Source: Methylobacterium amylolyticum (lineage in GTDB: Bacteria > Pseudomonadota > Alphaproteobacteria > Rhizobiales > Beijerinckiaceae). From it: a DNA stretch of 49,402 bases. Below the pieces are notes generated by a model that ran no database searches, was not told the origin of the DNA, and saw only the letters and a list, made by a program, of their open reading frames with translations. The DNA lies in the NCBI RefSeq assembly GCF_030700245.1, contig NZ_JAUYZI010000034.1:1-49402 (forward strand), read 5' to 3'. Below are positions 25,796 to 34,145 of this stretch, one piece after another. Both the position numbers and the translations under genes were made by a program. How positions within the stretch are numbered: position 1 is the first letter of the stretch; the number at the start of each line of letters is the position of its first letter.

Positions 25796-26452
25796 ATGAA
25801 TCCCGCCCACGCCCGCAGCCTCGGCACCCTCGGTCTGCTCGGCTGCTGCGCCATCCTGCTCGTGGCGTTCTGGTATCAGTTCCGGCTCGGCGAGATGCCG
25901 TGCCCCCTCTGCCTGTTGCAGCGGGCCGCCTTCGCGGCCGCCGGGGTCGGGTTCGCGCTCACCGTCCGCTTCGGCCCCCGGCCGTCTCATCTCGGGGTCA
26001 CGATCCTGAGCGCCGTCGCGGGGAGCTTCGTCTCGGCCCGGCAGGTGGCGCTGCACATCGTGCCGGGGACGGGGGGCTACGGCTCGACGCTGTTCGGGCT
26101 GCACTTCTACACGCTGGCGCTGATCGCCTTCCTCGCCCTGATCGTCGCGGCGGCCGCGCTCCTCCTGGCGGACGGGGCGTTCCGGGCCGGCGCGGGCGCC
26201 GGTGCATGGACTGGCACCGGGCAAGCCGGAATCGGGCACGTCGGAACCGGGCGAGCCGGAACCGTGCAGGCCGGAACCGCGGGCGGTCTCGCCGGGACCG
26301 GCGCCCTCGGGTGGGCCTGCCTGCTGCTGTTCCTCAGCGTCGTCCTGGCCAACGCCCTCGCGACCGCGGCGGAGTGTGGCGGCGGCCTCTGCCCGGACGA
26401 TCCGGTCGGCTACGAGGCCCTCGACGCGTGGCTCGGCCGCGCGAAGCCCTGA
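25796..26452 (+). CDS. dsbB: Disulfide bond formation protein B
   Basis: Inner-membrane thiol oxidoreductase of 218 residues that passes electrons from DsbA to quinone. The quinone-side active pair Cys36-x-x-Cys39 is in EMPCPLCLLQR after the first helix; the next helices carry SARQVALHI and YGSTLFGLHFYTLALI. A second Cys pair, AECGGGLCPDD, follows the last helix near the C-terminus and would be the DsbA-facing pair of this subfamily. Odd point: residues 140-164, between helices, are a pentapeptide repeat (GTGQA, GIGHV, GTGRA, GTVQA, GTAGG) encoded by a 15-bp tandem array, absent from ordinary DsbB. The gene is convergent with the RND permease, 46 bp apart. Confidence 0.92.
   Translation: MNPAHARSLGTLGLLGCCAILLVAFWYQFRLGEMPCPLCLLQRAAFAAAGVGFALTVRFGPRPSHLGVTILSAVAGSFVSARQVALHIVPGTGGYGSTLFGLHFYTLALIAFLALIVAAAALLLADGAFRAGAGAGAWTGTGQAGIGHVGTGRAGTVQAGTAGGLAGTGALGWACLLLFLSVVLANALATAAECGGGLCPDDPVGYEALDAWLGRAKP
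26213..26287. repeat. 15-bp tandem array inside dsbB
   Basis: Units GGCACCGGGCAAGCC (26213), GGAATCGGGCACGTC (26228), GGAACCGGGCGAGCC (26243), GGAACCGTGCAGGCC (26258) and a decayed GGAACCGCGGGCGGT (26273). The period keeps the frame and each unit begins at a codon boundary, giving Gly-Thr-x-x-Ala pentapeptides in a loop between membrane helices. Confidence 0.9.
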
Positions 26453-26498
26453 GTCGCGAGGCCATCGGCGGGGTCGGGCCCCGCGCGACGGGGGACGC

Positions 26499-29400
26499 TC
26501 ACGCCCCCCGGAGCGCGCCCCGCTCCGCACCGGTCTCGCGGATCCGGTAGCAGCCGACGTAGAGGGCGGGCAGGAACAGCAGCGTCAGGAAGGTCGCGGC
26601 CAGGATGCCGCCGATCATCGCGTAGGCCATCGGCCCCCAGAACACCTCGCGGGCGATCGGGATCAGGCCGAGGCTCGCCGCCGCGGCGGTCAGCAGGATC
26701 GGCCGCATGCGGTGGTGCGTGGCCTCGAACACCGCGTCCCAGGCCGGCATGCCCTCGGCGCGGAACTCCTCGATCTGGCTCACGAGGATCACCGCGTTGC
26801 GGATGATGATGCCGATCAGCGCCAGCACGCCGAGGATCGCCACGAAGCCCATCGGCTTGTCGAACAGGAGCAGCGCCGGGGCGACGCCGATCAGCCCGAG
26901 CGGCGCCACCGCGAACACCAGTAGCGTGCGGCCGACGCTCTGCAACTGGATCATCAGCAGCAGCGCCATCGCCAGCAGCATCACCGGCACCACCGCCGCG
27001 ATCGGGCCCTGGCCCTTGGCCGATTCCTCCACCGCGCCGCCGGTCGCCAGGGTGTAGCCCTCGGGCAGGGCCTTGACGAAGGCGTCGATGCCGGGCCGCA
27101 GCGCCTCGACGATCGTGGCCGGCTGCGTCGCGTCGCGGATGGTGGCGCGCACCGTCACCGTCGGCAGCCGGTCCCGGCGCCAGACGATCGGCTGTTCGAG
27201 GTCGTAGCTGATCCGGGCGAAGGCGCGCAGCGGCACCACCGTCCCGTTGGCGAGCCCGACCTGGAGGCCCTGGAGGGTGTCGAGGGAGGAGCGCTCGGCC
27301 GCCCGCGCCCGCCCGACCACGTTGACGAGGTAGATCGAGTCGCGCACCTGCGTGATCGCCTGGCCGCCCTCGATGCCGTTGAGGATGCCGGCGATGTCCT
27401 GGCTGGTCACGCCGAGCTGGCGCGCCTTGTCCTGCTGGATGCGCACCCGCAGCACCTTGCCCGGCTCGTTCCAGTCGAAGGTCGGCACGTCGAGGCGGGC
27501 GTCGGCCCCGACGACGTTGGCGAGGTCGAGGGCGAGGCGGCGCACCCCCTGGATGTCGGGGCCGCTCAGCCGGTACTGCACGGGGCGCCCGACCGGGGGC
27601 CCGAGGCTCAGCGGCTGCACCAGCACGTCGGTGCCGACGAAGTCCTGCCGGCCGATCGCCTGGAGGCGGACGAGCGCCCGGTCGCGCGCCTCCAGCGACT
27701 TCGCCACCACGACGATCTGCCCGTAGAACGCGTTGGCGAGCTGCTGGTCCAGCGGCAGGTAGAAGCGCACCGCGCCCTGGCCGACGTAGGACGACCAGCG
27801 CGCCACGTCGGGATCGTCCTTCAGCCGCGCCTCGAACCGGTCCACCTGCGCCCGCGTCTCGGCGATGGTGGCGTTCTGCGGCAGGGTCAGGTCGACGAGC
27901 AGCTCCGGCCGGTCCGATGACGGGAAGAACTGCTGCTGGACGTGGCCCATCCCGACGAGCGCCAGCGCCATCAGCCCGAGGCAGGCGGCCACCGTGGTCC
28001 AGCGCCAGCGCATGGCGGTGCGCAGGATCGCGAGGAAGGCGCGGGTGAGGAAGCCGCGCTTCTCCGCGTGCCCCTTCATGGTCTTCGGCAGCAGGGTGAC
28101 GCCGATCAGGGGCGCGAACAGCACCGCCACGATCCACGAGACCAGCAGCGAGGCGGCGATGACCACGAACAGCGAGTAGGTGTACTCGCCCGCCCCCGAG
28201 CCGTTGAAGCCGATCGGCAGGAAGCCCGCCACCGTCACCAGGGTGCCCGTGAGCATCGGGAAGGCGGTGGAGGTGTAGGCGTAGGTCGCCGCGCGCTTCA
28301 GGCTGTCCCCGACTTCGAGCCGCGCGACCATCATCTCGACGGTGATCATCGCGTCGTCCACGAGCAGCCCGAGCGCGATGATGAGCGCGCCGAGCGAGAT
28401 GCGCTGGAGCGTCACGTCCATGATCTGGAGGACCACGAACACCATCGCCAGGACGAGGGGGATCGAGATCGAGACGACGAGGCCGGCGCGCACGCCGAGG
28501 CTGACGAAGCTGACGCCGAGCACGATCACCACCGCCTCGACCAGCGCCTTGGTGAAGCCGCCGACCGCCTCCTCGACGTTCCGGGGCTGGTCCGAGACGA
28601 GGTGGACCCCGACGCCCACCGGCAGCCCGGCCTCGACGCGCTGCATGCGCGCCTTCAGCGCCTCGCCGAAATGCAGCAGGTTGGCGCCGGGCCGCATCGC
28701 GATGGCGAGCCCGATCGCCGGCTCGCCGTTCACCCGGAACAGCGGGGCGGGCGGGTCCTCGTAGCCGCGCGAGATCTCGGCGATGTCGGCGAGGCGGAAG
28801 AAGCGGTCGTTGACCCGTAGGTTCACGTCGCGCAGCGAGGCTTCCGAGGCGAAGGCGCCGCTGACCCGCAGGCTGACGCGCTCCGGCCCGGCCTGCACGA
28901 CGCCCGAGGCCGAGACCGCGTTCTGCGCCTGGAGCGCCTTGATCAGCGCCTGGAAGTCGATGCCGTAGCCCGCGAGCTTGCGGGTCGAGAAGTCGAGGAA
29001 GATCGCCTCGTTCTGGACGCCCAGGAGCTGCGTCTTGCCGATGTCGGGAACCTTCAGGATCTCGGTGCGCACCCCCTCGACGTAGTCGCGCAACTGCCGG
29101 TGGCTCAGGCCGTCGGCCGTGAAGGCGTAGACGTTGCCGTAGACGTCGCCGAACTCGTCGTTGAAGAACGGGCCCTGCACGCCCTCCGGGAACTGGCCCT
29201 TGATGTCGCCGAGCCGCTTGCGCACTTGGTAGAACGCCGGCTGCACCTCGGCCTTCTTCAGGGTGTCGCGGAACTGCACGAACACCGTCGCCTGTCCCGG
29301 CGTGGTGTAGCTGCGGACGAAGTCGAGGCCGTTGAGCTGCTGCAACTCCTTCTCGATCCGGTCGGTGACCTGATCGAGGGTGTCCTTGATGGTCGCCCCC

Positions 29401-29600
29401 GGCCACTGCGCCTGCACGACCACCGTCTTGATCGTGAAGGGCGGATCCTCCTCGCGGCCGAGCTTGCCGTAGGCGAGCGCCCCCGCGAGCAGGCACACGC
29501 CCATCAGGAACCACACCAGCGAGCGGTGGGCCAGCGCCCAGTCGGACAGGTTGAAGCGGTCCGGGGACCCGGCTTCGGCGGCGTCTCTGGGGGCGTGCAT
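26499..29600 (-). CDS. RND efflux transporter permease subunit
   Basis: Inner-membrane proton-driven pump of 1033 residues, full length for the AcrB/MexB superfamily, with twelve membrane helices and two large periplasmic loops. The TM4 acidic pair is present (GLLVDDAMITVEMM). At the TM10 position where AcrB has Lys940 this protein has Arg (GIIIRNAVILVSQI), as in the TriC/MexK-like branch as far as I recall. Two periplasmic adaptors precede it (30738-31904 and 29614-30741), as in TriABC. The ATG at 29600, 13 bp after the adaptor stop, was chosen over a longer Arg-rich extension of the frame. No outer-membrane factor is encoded nearby, so a shared TolC-like channel is expected. Likely controlled by the divergent TetR gene. 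Confidence 0.93.
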   Translation of the reverse strand: MHAPRDAAEAGSPDRFNLSDWALAHRSLVWFLMGVCLLAGALAYGKLGREEDPPFTIKTVVVQAQWPGATIKDTLDQVTDRIEKELQQLNGLDFVRSYTTPGQATVFVQFRDTLKKAEVQPAFYQVRKRLGDIKGQFPEGVQGPFFNDEFGDVYGNVYAFTADGLSHRQLRDYVEGVRTEILKVPDIGKTQLLGVQNEAIFLDFSTRKLAGYGIDFQALIKALQAQNAVSASGVVQAGPERVSLRVSGAFASEASLRDVNLRVNDRFFRLADIAEISRGYEDPPAPLFRVNGEPAIGLAIAMRPGANLLHFGEALKARMQRVEAGLPVGVGVHLVSDQPRNVEEAVGGFTKALVEAVVIVLGVSFVSLGVRAGLVVSISIPLVLAMVFVVLQIMDVTLQRISLGALIIALGLLVDDAMITVEMMVARLEVGDSLKRAATYAYTSTAFPMLTGTLVTVAGFLPIGFNGSGAGEYTYSLFVVIAASLLVSWIVAVLFAPLIGVTLLPKTMKGHAEKRGFLTRAFLAILRTAMRWRWTTVAACLGLMALALVGMGHVQQQFFPSSDRPELLVDLTLPQNATIAETRAQVDRFEARLKDDPDVARWSSYVGQGAVRFYLPLDQQLANAFYGQIVVVAKSLEARDRALVRLQAIGRQDFVGTDVLVQPLSLGPPVGRPVQYRLSGPDIQGVRRLALDLANVVGADARLDVPTFDWNEPGKVLRVRIQQDKARQLGVTSQDIAGILNGIEGGQAITQVRDSIYLVNVVGRARAAERSSLDTLQGLQVGLANGTVVPLRAFARISYDLEQPIVWRRDRLPTVTVRATIRDATQPATIVEALRPGIDAFVKALPEGYTLATGGAVEESAKGQGPIAAVVPVMLLAMALLLMIQLQSVGRTLLVFAVAPLGLIGVAPALLLFDKPMGFVAILGVLALIGIIIRNAVILVSQIEEFRAEGMPAWDAVFEATHHRMRPILLTAAAASLGLIPIAREVFWGPMAYAMIGGILAATFLTLLFLPALYVGCYRIRETGAERGALRGA

Positions 29601-29613
29601 CAGTCGACCTGTT

Positions 29614-30741
29614 TCACTCGACCGGATCGGGGAGACGGACCGCTTGGCCCTCGCGCAGGGAATGGACGCCCGCGACGACGACCCGCTCGCCGTCGCGCAG
29701 GCCGTCGGCGACGGCGACGCGGCCGGCATCGGTGTCCCGCGGCGGCGCGAGAGTGACGGCGCGGCGGGCGACCGCCTTGCCGTCCGGGGCGACAACCCAG
29801 ACCGCACGGGTCGCCTCCTCGCCTCGGCCCTCGTCGAGGAGGCTGGAGGCCGGCAGCAGGAAGCGGCGCGGCACCGGCTGGGTCAGGGCGACCTGGATGG
29901 TCGCGCCGAGCCGGAAGGCCTGCCCCGGATCGACGAGGCCGATCCGGATGCGGCGGGTGCGGGTGCCGGCCTCGGCGAGCGGCGCGGTCTCGCGCACCCG
30001 GCCGCGGGCGGTGAGGTCCGGGGCGCTCTGGAGCGTCACCGTGAACTCCCCGTCGGCCGGCATCGCGCCGACGCGCTCCTCGGGGATGTCGACCACCGCC
30101 TCGCGCACGTCGGGGCGCGCCACGGTCACAACCCCCTGGCCGGCGCTCACCACCTGCCCGATCTCGGCGAGCCGCTGGGTGACGACGCCATCGAACTCGG
30201 CCTTCAGCTCCAGGTAGCCGACTTGGTCGCGGGCCTTCTGGAGACCCGCCTGCATCTGCGCGACCCGGGCCTGCGCGGTGTCGCGGTTGGCCACCGCCTG
30301 GTCGAGGGCGGCCTGCGAGACGGCGTTGCCGGCCGTCAGCCGGCGGATGCGCGCCTCGGCCGCAGCGGCGTTCTCGGCCTGCGCGCGGGCGTCGGCGAGG
30401 CTGGCCTCGGCCTGGGTCAGGGCGAAGCGCGTCACCGCCGGGTCGAGGGCGGCCAGCCGCTGGCCCTTGCGCACGACGTCGCCCACCGTGACGTCGCGGG
30501 CGACGATCCGGCCGGGGATCTGGAAGCCGAGCTGCGCCTGGTAGCGCGGCTCGACCGTGCCGGCGAAAGGGCCGAACATCGCCGTCTCGGTCGGGGCGAC
30601 GACCTGCGTCAGCACCGGGCGGACCGGGGGCGCCGCGTGCGCCTCCTCGCCCCGGTCGCAGCCGCCGAGGAGGACGGCCAGGGTCGGAGCGGCGAGGACC
30701 AGCGCGGCGCGCGACGGCGCGGCGGAGCGCGGCGGCCTCAT
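29614..30741 (-). CDS. Efflux RND transporter periplasmic adaptor subunit, lipoprotein type (second of two)
   Basis: Membrane fusion protein of 375 residues that links the RND pump to the outer-membrane channel. A lipoprotein signal ends in LAVLLGGCDRG (lipobox LGGC), so it is probably lipid-anchored. Domains follow the HlyD/AcrA order: biotinyl-lipoyl half (FQIPGRIVARDVTVGDVVRK), a helical hairpin rich in Ala/Gln (about residues 100-170), the second lipoyl half (AEFDGVVTQRLAEIGQVV), then beta-barrel and membrane-proximal domains. Its ATG overlaps the stop of the other adaptor (ATGA at 30738-30741), so their synthesis is coupled. Pairing of two different adaptors suggests a heteromeric adaptor ring. 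Confidence 0.92.
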   Translation of the reverse strand: MRPPRSAAPSRAALVLAAPTLAVLLGGCDRGEEAHAAPPVRPVLTQVVAPTETAMFGPFAGTVEPRYQAQLGFQIPGRIVARDVTVGDVVRKGQRLAALDPAVTRFALTQAEASLADARAQAENAAAAEARIRRLTAGNAVSQAALDQAVANRDTAQARVAQMQAGLQKARDQVGYLELKAEFDGVVTQRLAEIGQVVSAGQGVVTVARPDVREAVVDIPEERVGAMPADGEFTVTLQSAPDLTARGRVRETAPLAEAGTRTRRIRIGLVDPGQAFRLGATIQVALTQPVPRRFLLPASSLLDEGRGEEATRAVWVVAPDGKAVARRAVTLAPPRDTDAGRVAVADGLRDGERVVVAGVHSLREGQAVRLPDPVE

Positions 30742-31904
30742 CGCCCACCTTCCGCGTCGGCCACATCCAGGGCCTCGACCGTCTGGCCGGGCCGCAGGAA
30801 CTGGATGCCGGCGACCACCACCCGCTCGCCCGGCGCGACGCCGCCCTTCAGGGCGATGGTGTCCGACCCGTAGCGGTCGATCTCGACGCCGCGCACCGCC
30901 ACCGCCCGCGTCCGCGGATCGTAGATCCACACCGCCGGCCCGTCGGCGTAGCGGTAGAGGGCGGACCAGGGCAGGATCACCGCCTCGTGCGGGGCGAAGC
31001 GCCCGCGCCCGACCACCACCGCGCCGAGACCCATCTCCGGCGGGGTCGCCTCCAGGCCGATCTTGACCCGGACCGTGCCGCTCGCCGCATCGACGGTGGG
31101 GGCGATCTCGCGCACGCTGCCGCGGGCCACGACGCGCGGGTCGGCCTGGAGGGCGACCTCGACCGTCTTGTCGGCGGGCGGCCGGGCGAGCAGCGCCTCG
31201 TAGACGTTGAACACCGCGTCGCGCGGCCCGTCCTGGGCGAGGACCAGCACGGTCGCGCCCGCCTGCACCACCTGCCCGGCCTCGAAGCTCCGGCTCGTCA
31301 CGATGCCCGGCACGCCGGCGCGCAGCTCGGTGTAGGAGAGCTGCTCCTGGGCCGTGCCGAGCGCCGCCCGGGCCGATTCGACCGCGGCGCTCGCGACCCG
31401 CTGCTGCTGCTCGGCGTTGTCGTAGGTCGTGCGCGTCGTGTAGCCGCCGGCGAGCAGTTGCTTCTGGCGCTCCAGGGTGAGGTTGGCCTGGGTGAGCTGC
31501 GCCTCCGCCGAGGTCAGGGCCGCGCGGGCGGTGTCGAGGTCGGCCCGCTGCGTCAGCGGTTCCAGCACCGCGAGCACCTGATCCGCGGCGACGTGGTCGC
31601 CGACCTCGACCCGCCGCTCGGAGACCTTGCCGTTGGTGCGGAACGCGACGTTGACCTGGGCCTGCGCCTGGATGTCGCCGGTGAGGATCACGTCCTCCGT
31701 CGTGGCGGTGGGCCGCGCCTCGACGATGCGGACCCGCAGGCGGGCGTCCGGCCCGCCCGCGCCCGCCCCCGTCGCGGGGCCCGCGGCGAGCACGGCGGCG
31801 GCGAGCGCGGCCGCGAGACGGCGTCTGGCACGGGGCTTGGCAACGGGCTTGGCAACGGGCTTGGCAAGCGGCTTGGGACGCGGCTTGGGACGCGGGATCG
31901 CCAT
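30738..31904 (-). CDS. Efflux RND transporter periplasmic adaptor subunit (first of two)
   Basis: Membrane fusion protein of 388 residues, first gene of the efflux operon. Adaptor domains are in order: lipoyl half (VAFRTNGKVSERRVEVGDHV), helical hairpin (about residues 105-180; RADLDTARAALTSAEAQLT), lipoyl half (GVPGIVTSRSFEAGQVVQAG), beta-barrel, and membrane-proximal domain (VVAGIQFLRPGQTVEAL). The N-terminus is odd: before the hydrophobic signal stretch (LAAALAAAVLAAGPATG) come repeated Lys-Pro tetrapeptides (KPRP, KPLA, KPVA, KPVA, KPRA) encoded by a 12-bp tandem array at 31827-31898, an unusually long positively charged n-region. No lipobox Cys is seen, unlike its partner. It faces the TetR gene across 108 bp. 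Confidence 0.92.
   Translation of the reverse strand: MAIPRPKPRPKPLAKPVAKPVAKPRARRRLAAALAAAVLAAGPATGAGAGGPDARLRVRIVEARPTATTEDVILTGDIQAQAQVNVAFRTNGKVSERRVEVGDHVAADQVLAVLEPLTQRADLDTARAALTSAEAQLTQANLTLERQKQLLAGGYTTRTTYDNAEQQQRVASAAVESARAALGTAQEQLSYTELRAGVPGIVTSRSFEAGQVVQAGATVLVLAQDGPRDAVFNVYEALLARPPADKTVEVALQADPRVVARGSVREIAPTVDAASGTVRVKIGLEATPPEMGLGAVVVGRGRFAPHEAVILPWSALYRYADGPAVWIYDPRTRAVAVRGVEIDRYGSDTIALKGGVAPGERVVVAGIQFLRPGQTVEALDVADAEGGR
31827..31898. repeat. 12-bp tandem array at the start of the first adaptor gene
   Basis: Six units on the plus strand: GGCACGGGGCTT, GGCAACGGGCTT twice, GGCAAGCGGCTT, GGGACGCGGCTT, GGGACGCGGGAT. The period keeps the reading frame and encodes the Lys-Pro-x-x repeats at the protein's N-terminus. 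Loss or gain of units would change n-region charge without a frameshift. Confidence 0.9.
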
Positions 31905-31982
31905 GGGACAGACCCGATCGGTGACATCTCCGGGAGCCGCCGCGGCGGACCGGGTTGGCGCGTCCTATCCGATCGGTTACTG

Positions 31983-31996
31983 ACCGTCCAGACGGT
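31983..31996. promoter_or_regulatory. Candidate TetR operator
   Basis: ACCGTC-CA-GACGGT is a palindrome with 6-bp perfect arms, 17 bp before the TetR start and 79 bp before the first adaptor gene. It lies in the divergent region 31905-32012, where TetR-type repressors of RND operons normally bind. A GGAG ribosome-binding site for the TetR gene follows it. Confidence 0.45.
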
Positions 31997-32012
31997 ATTT
32001 TTGGAGTGGGCC

Positions 32013-32600
32013 ATGGCGGGCAAGCGGCAGCGGCTGGCGGACCGGCCCGCGTTCATCCTGGACGCGGCCGACGCCGTGCTGCGCCAGGGCGGAGCCCGAG
32101 CCCTGACGATCGACGCCGTCGCTGCCGCGGCCAAGCTCAGCAAGGGCGGGGTGCTGCACCACTTCGCCTCGAAGGACGCCCTGGTCCTGGCGCTGGTGGT
32201 GCGCAAGCTCGAAGGCCTGCGCGCGGGGATCGAGACCTGCGAGGCCGCCCTGCCGGAGGGCCCCGACCGCCTGCCGCGGGCGATGCTCGCGCACGCGCGG
32301 GAGAGTTATGCCGCCGACGACGCGTTCTCCCGGGCGCTGCTGCTCGCGTCCATCGAGAACCCGGAGGCGCTCGACGGCTACCGCGCGTTCATGGCCGAGC
32401 GCCTGCGGGCGCTGTCGGAGGCGGATGGCGGGCGCGGCGAGGGGGCCGTGCTGTTCTTCGCGGTCCTGGGGCTGATGATGGGCCGCACGCTCGGTTTCCA
32501 CGAACTCGGCGCGGCCGAGACCGCCCCGATGTTCGGCGCCATGGAGCGCGTCGTGGCGGGGGGCGCACCTGCGCACGAGCGGCCCGGGGAGCGCTCCTGA
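32013..32600 (+). CDS. TetR/AcrR family transcriptional regulator
   Basis: A 195-residue repressor-type regulator. The N-terminal helix-turn-helix covers about residues 10-55 (LTIDAVAAAAKLSKGGVLHH then FASKDALVLALV), with the HHF variant of the recognition helix common in TetR proteins linked to efflux. The C-terminal ligand domain (about 70-195) is helical and not specific. The ATG at 32013 follows GGAG; the open frame extends upstream across the divergent promoter and is not used. Position opposite the two-adaptor RND operon makes it that operon's probable local repressor, released by a pump substrate. Confidence 0.92.
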   Translation: MAGKRQRLADRPAFILDAADAVLRQGGARALTIDAVAAAAKLSKGGVLHHFASKDALVLALVVRKLEGLRAGIETCEAALPEGPDRLPRAMLAHARESYAADDAFSRALLLASIENPEALDGYRAFMAERLRALSEADGGRGEGAVLFFAVLGLMMGRTLGFHELGAAETAPMFGAMERVVAGGAPAHERPGERS

Positions 32601-33203
32601 CAGGGCGCGGCCCGCGTCGATCACGTTCGCGCGAGGACTGCCGGCCGGTGCGCGTGAAGGCCGTCCCGGCGCTCCGGGGTCCGCGATTCCAGGCCCGCCA
32701 GCCGGCCGCCGGCTCCGGCGCGGCCGGTCCTGGCCGGGCGACGGAGCGGCCGGACGGGGCCGTGCGGGGGGATTTCACTGAAGCGACGGGCGTTTCGCCC
32801 GACCGCCGCCCGGCGGGAGGCGGGATGGTGGCGTTCCGCTCCCGGCACCGGAGGAGCGCGGCGACGCGTGCCTCACGTCGATCGTTCTACAACCAGAAAT
32901 AGATTTGCTTGATTACCAAGTAACCGACAGTTGATGATATACTAAGTAGAAATTATCCTCGACATTAATGTGTCACACAATAAGTGAAGGCCTTGTCGGA
33001 TCTAGCCTCCTGTATATTTTAAGGGCTGGATCGATGCCCGGTCCCTTCGATGGGCCGGCTCGACGCCTTTCAGGACTGCCGTCTGTTCAGTTGAATACTT
33101 GGAAGACTGGCGACTGAGCGCGTCTATTCGATCGAAACCGGAAGACATCACCCGTTGCGGTGACTGCGCTTCATCGACGCCCGCGTCCGGGCGTCCTCAC
33201 AGG
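32601..33203. other. Long intergenic region with AT-rich island
   Basis: About 600 bp without a convincing gene. The first half is ordinary GC-rich DNA. From about 32890 to 33030 base composition drops sharply and includes the 10-bp palindrome ACATTAATGT (32962-32971), the shared element at 32931, and TATATTTTAA near 33012. This is the leader/promoter region of the polysaccharide genes that start at 33204. Confidence 0.6.
32931..32959 (+). promoter_or_regulatory. AT-rich element, copy B, with promoter-like spacing
   Basis: TTGATG-AT-ATACT-AAGTA (32931-32948) matches the elements at 15058 and 42737. It can also be read as a sigma-70 type promoter: TTGATG (32931-32936), 17 nt, TATCCT (32954-32959). 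It points to the WecG/TagA gene about 245 bp downstream. Confidence 0.4.
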
Positions 33204-34019
33204 ATGGGACTTGCCGTGGCGCGGATGTCGGCCCCTGAACGGTACATGGTCGGCGGGATCGGGATCTCGGCCGTCGACATGGCCGGCCTCGTGCGGGCCG
33301 TGCGCGCCCGGATCGGCCTCGGATCGGCCTCGCCCGGGACCTTCGTCGTGTTCCGCGACGCGCACGGCGTGGTGCGGGCCGGCCGGGACCGGCGCCTGCG
33401 TGCCGCGCACGCGGCGGCCTACCTCGTCTGCCCCGACGGCCGGCCCCTGTACTGGCTCGGCCGGTTGCGCGGGGCCGCGGGCGTGGGGCAGGTGCCGGGG
33501 ATCGAGTCGGTCGAGGCCGTGTGCCGGGCCGGCGTCGCCGAGGGCTGGCGCCACTATTTCCTCGGCGGCGGCGACGGGGTCGCCCAGTCCCTGGCCGCGA
33601 CGCTGCGGACGCGCATCCCCGGGCTCGCGGTCGCGGGCGTCGAGACCCCGCCCTTCCGCGACCTGACGCCCGCCGAGACCGCGGCGATGCACGCGCGCAT
33701 CCGCGCGTCCGGCGCGCAGATCATCTGGATCGGCCTGGGCACGCCGAAGCAGGAACTGTTCATGGCCGAGCACGCGCCACACCTCCCGGGCACGGTGGCG
33801 ATGGGCGTCGGCGCCGCCTTCGACGTGCTGACGGACCGGATCCCCCGGGCGCCGCGCTGGATGCAGTGGGCCGGCCTGGAATGGCTCTACCGCCTCGCCC
33901 GCGAGCCGCGCCGCCTCGCGCCGCGCTACGCCACCACCGTCCCGCGCTTCGCGCTCCTCGTCCTGCGTGAGGCCCTGGCGCGCAAGTCCCTGGGCGTCGC
34001 CGGCCCGGCCCGGGACTAG
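33204..34019 (+). CDS. WecG/TagA/CpsF family glycosyltransferase
   Basis: GT26-family enzyme of about 271 residues that transfers a sugar (in relatives, ManNAcA or ManNAc) to a lipid-linked saccharide in polysaccharide assembly. Family landmarks: PDGRPLYWLGRLRG, HYFLGGGDGVAQSLAATL, IIWIGLGTPKQELFMAEHA, MGVGAAFDVLTDRIPRAPRW and WLYRLAREPRRLAPRY. Length agrees with the family. The start is uncertain: ATG at 33204 was chosen, ATG at 33225 is close behind, and neither has a strong ribosome-binding site. It opens the rightward part of the polysaccharide locus after a long AT-rich leader, with the GT4 gene following. The sugar donor cannot be told from sequence. Confidence 0.9.
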   Translation: MGLAVARMSAPERYMVGGIGISAVDMAGLVRAVRARIGLGSASPGTFVVFRDAHGVVRAGRDRRLRAAHAAAYLVCPDGRPLYWLGRLRGAAGVGQVPGIESVEAVCRAGVAEGWRHYFLGGGDGVAQSLAATLRTRIPGLAVAGVETPPFRDLTPAETAAMHARIRASGAQIIWIGLGTPKQELFMAEHAPHLPGTVAMGVGAAFDVLTDRIPRAPRWMQWAGLEWLYRLAREPRRLAPRYATTVPRFALLVLREALARKSLGVAGPARD

Positions 34020-34145
34020 GCCTCCGCGGGACGGACGCCGGCCCGACCGGGCCGGGGTCGCGCGCCGACACCGATTCCCGTTACCGCGCACGGACCCGAG
34101 GTCTTGTTCTGCCGCGCGCCCGCGCGCAGAACCGGGGACCGCATC

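Noticed and set aside
26453..26498. Terminator between dsbB and the RND permease gene
   Set aside because: A GTCGCG/CGCGAC pair exists, but the loop is long and no T-run follows on either strand.
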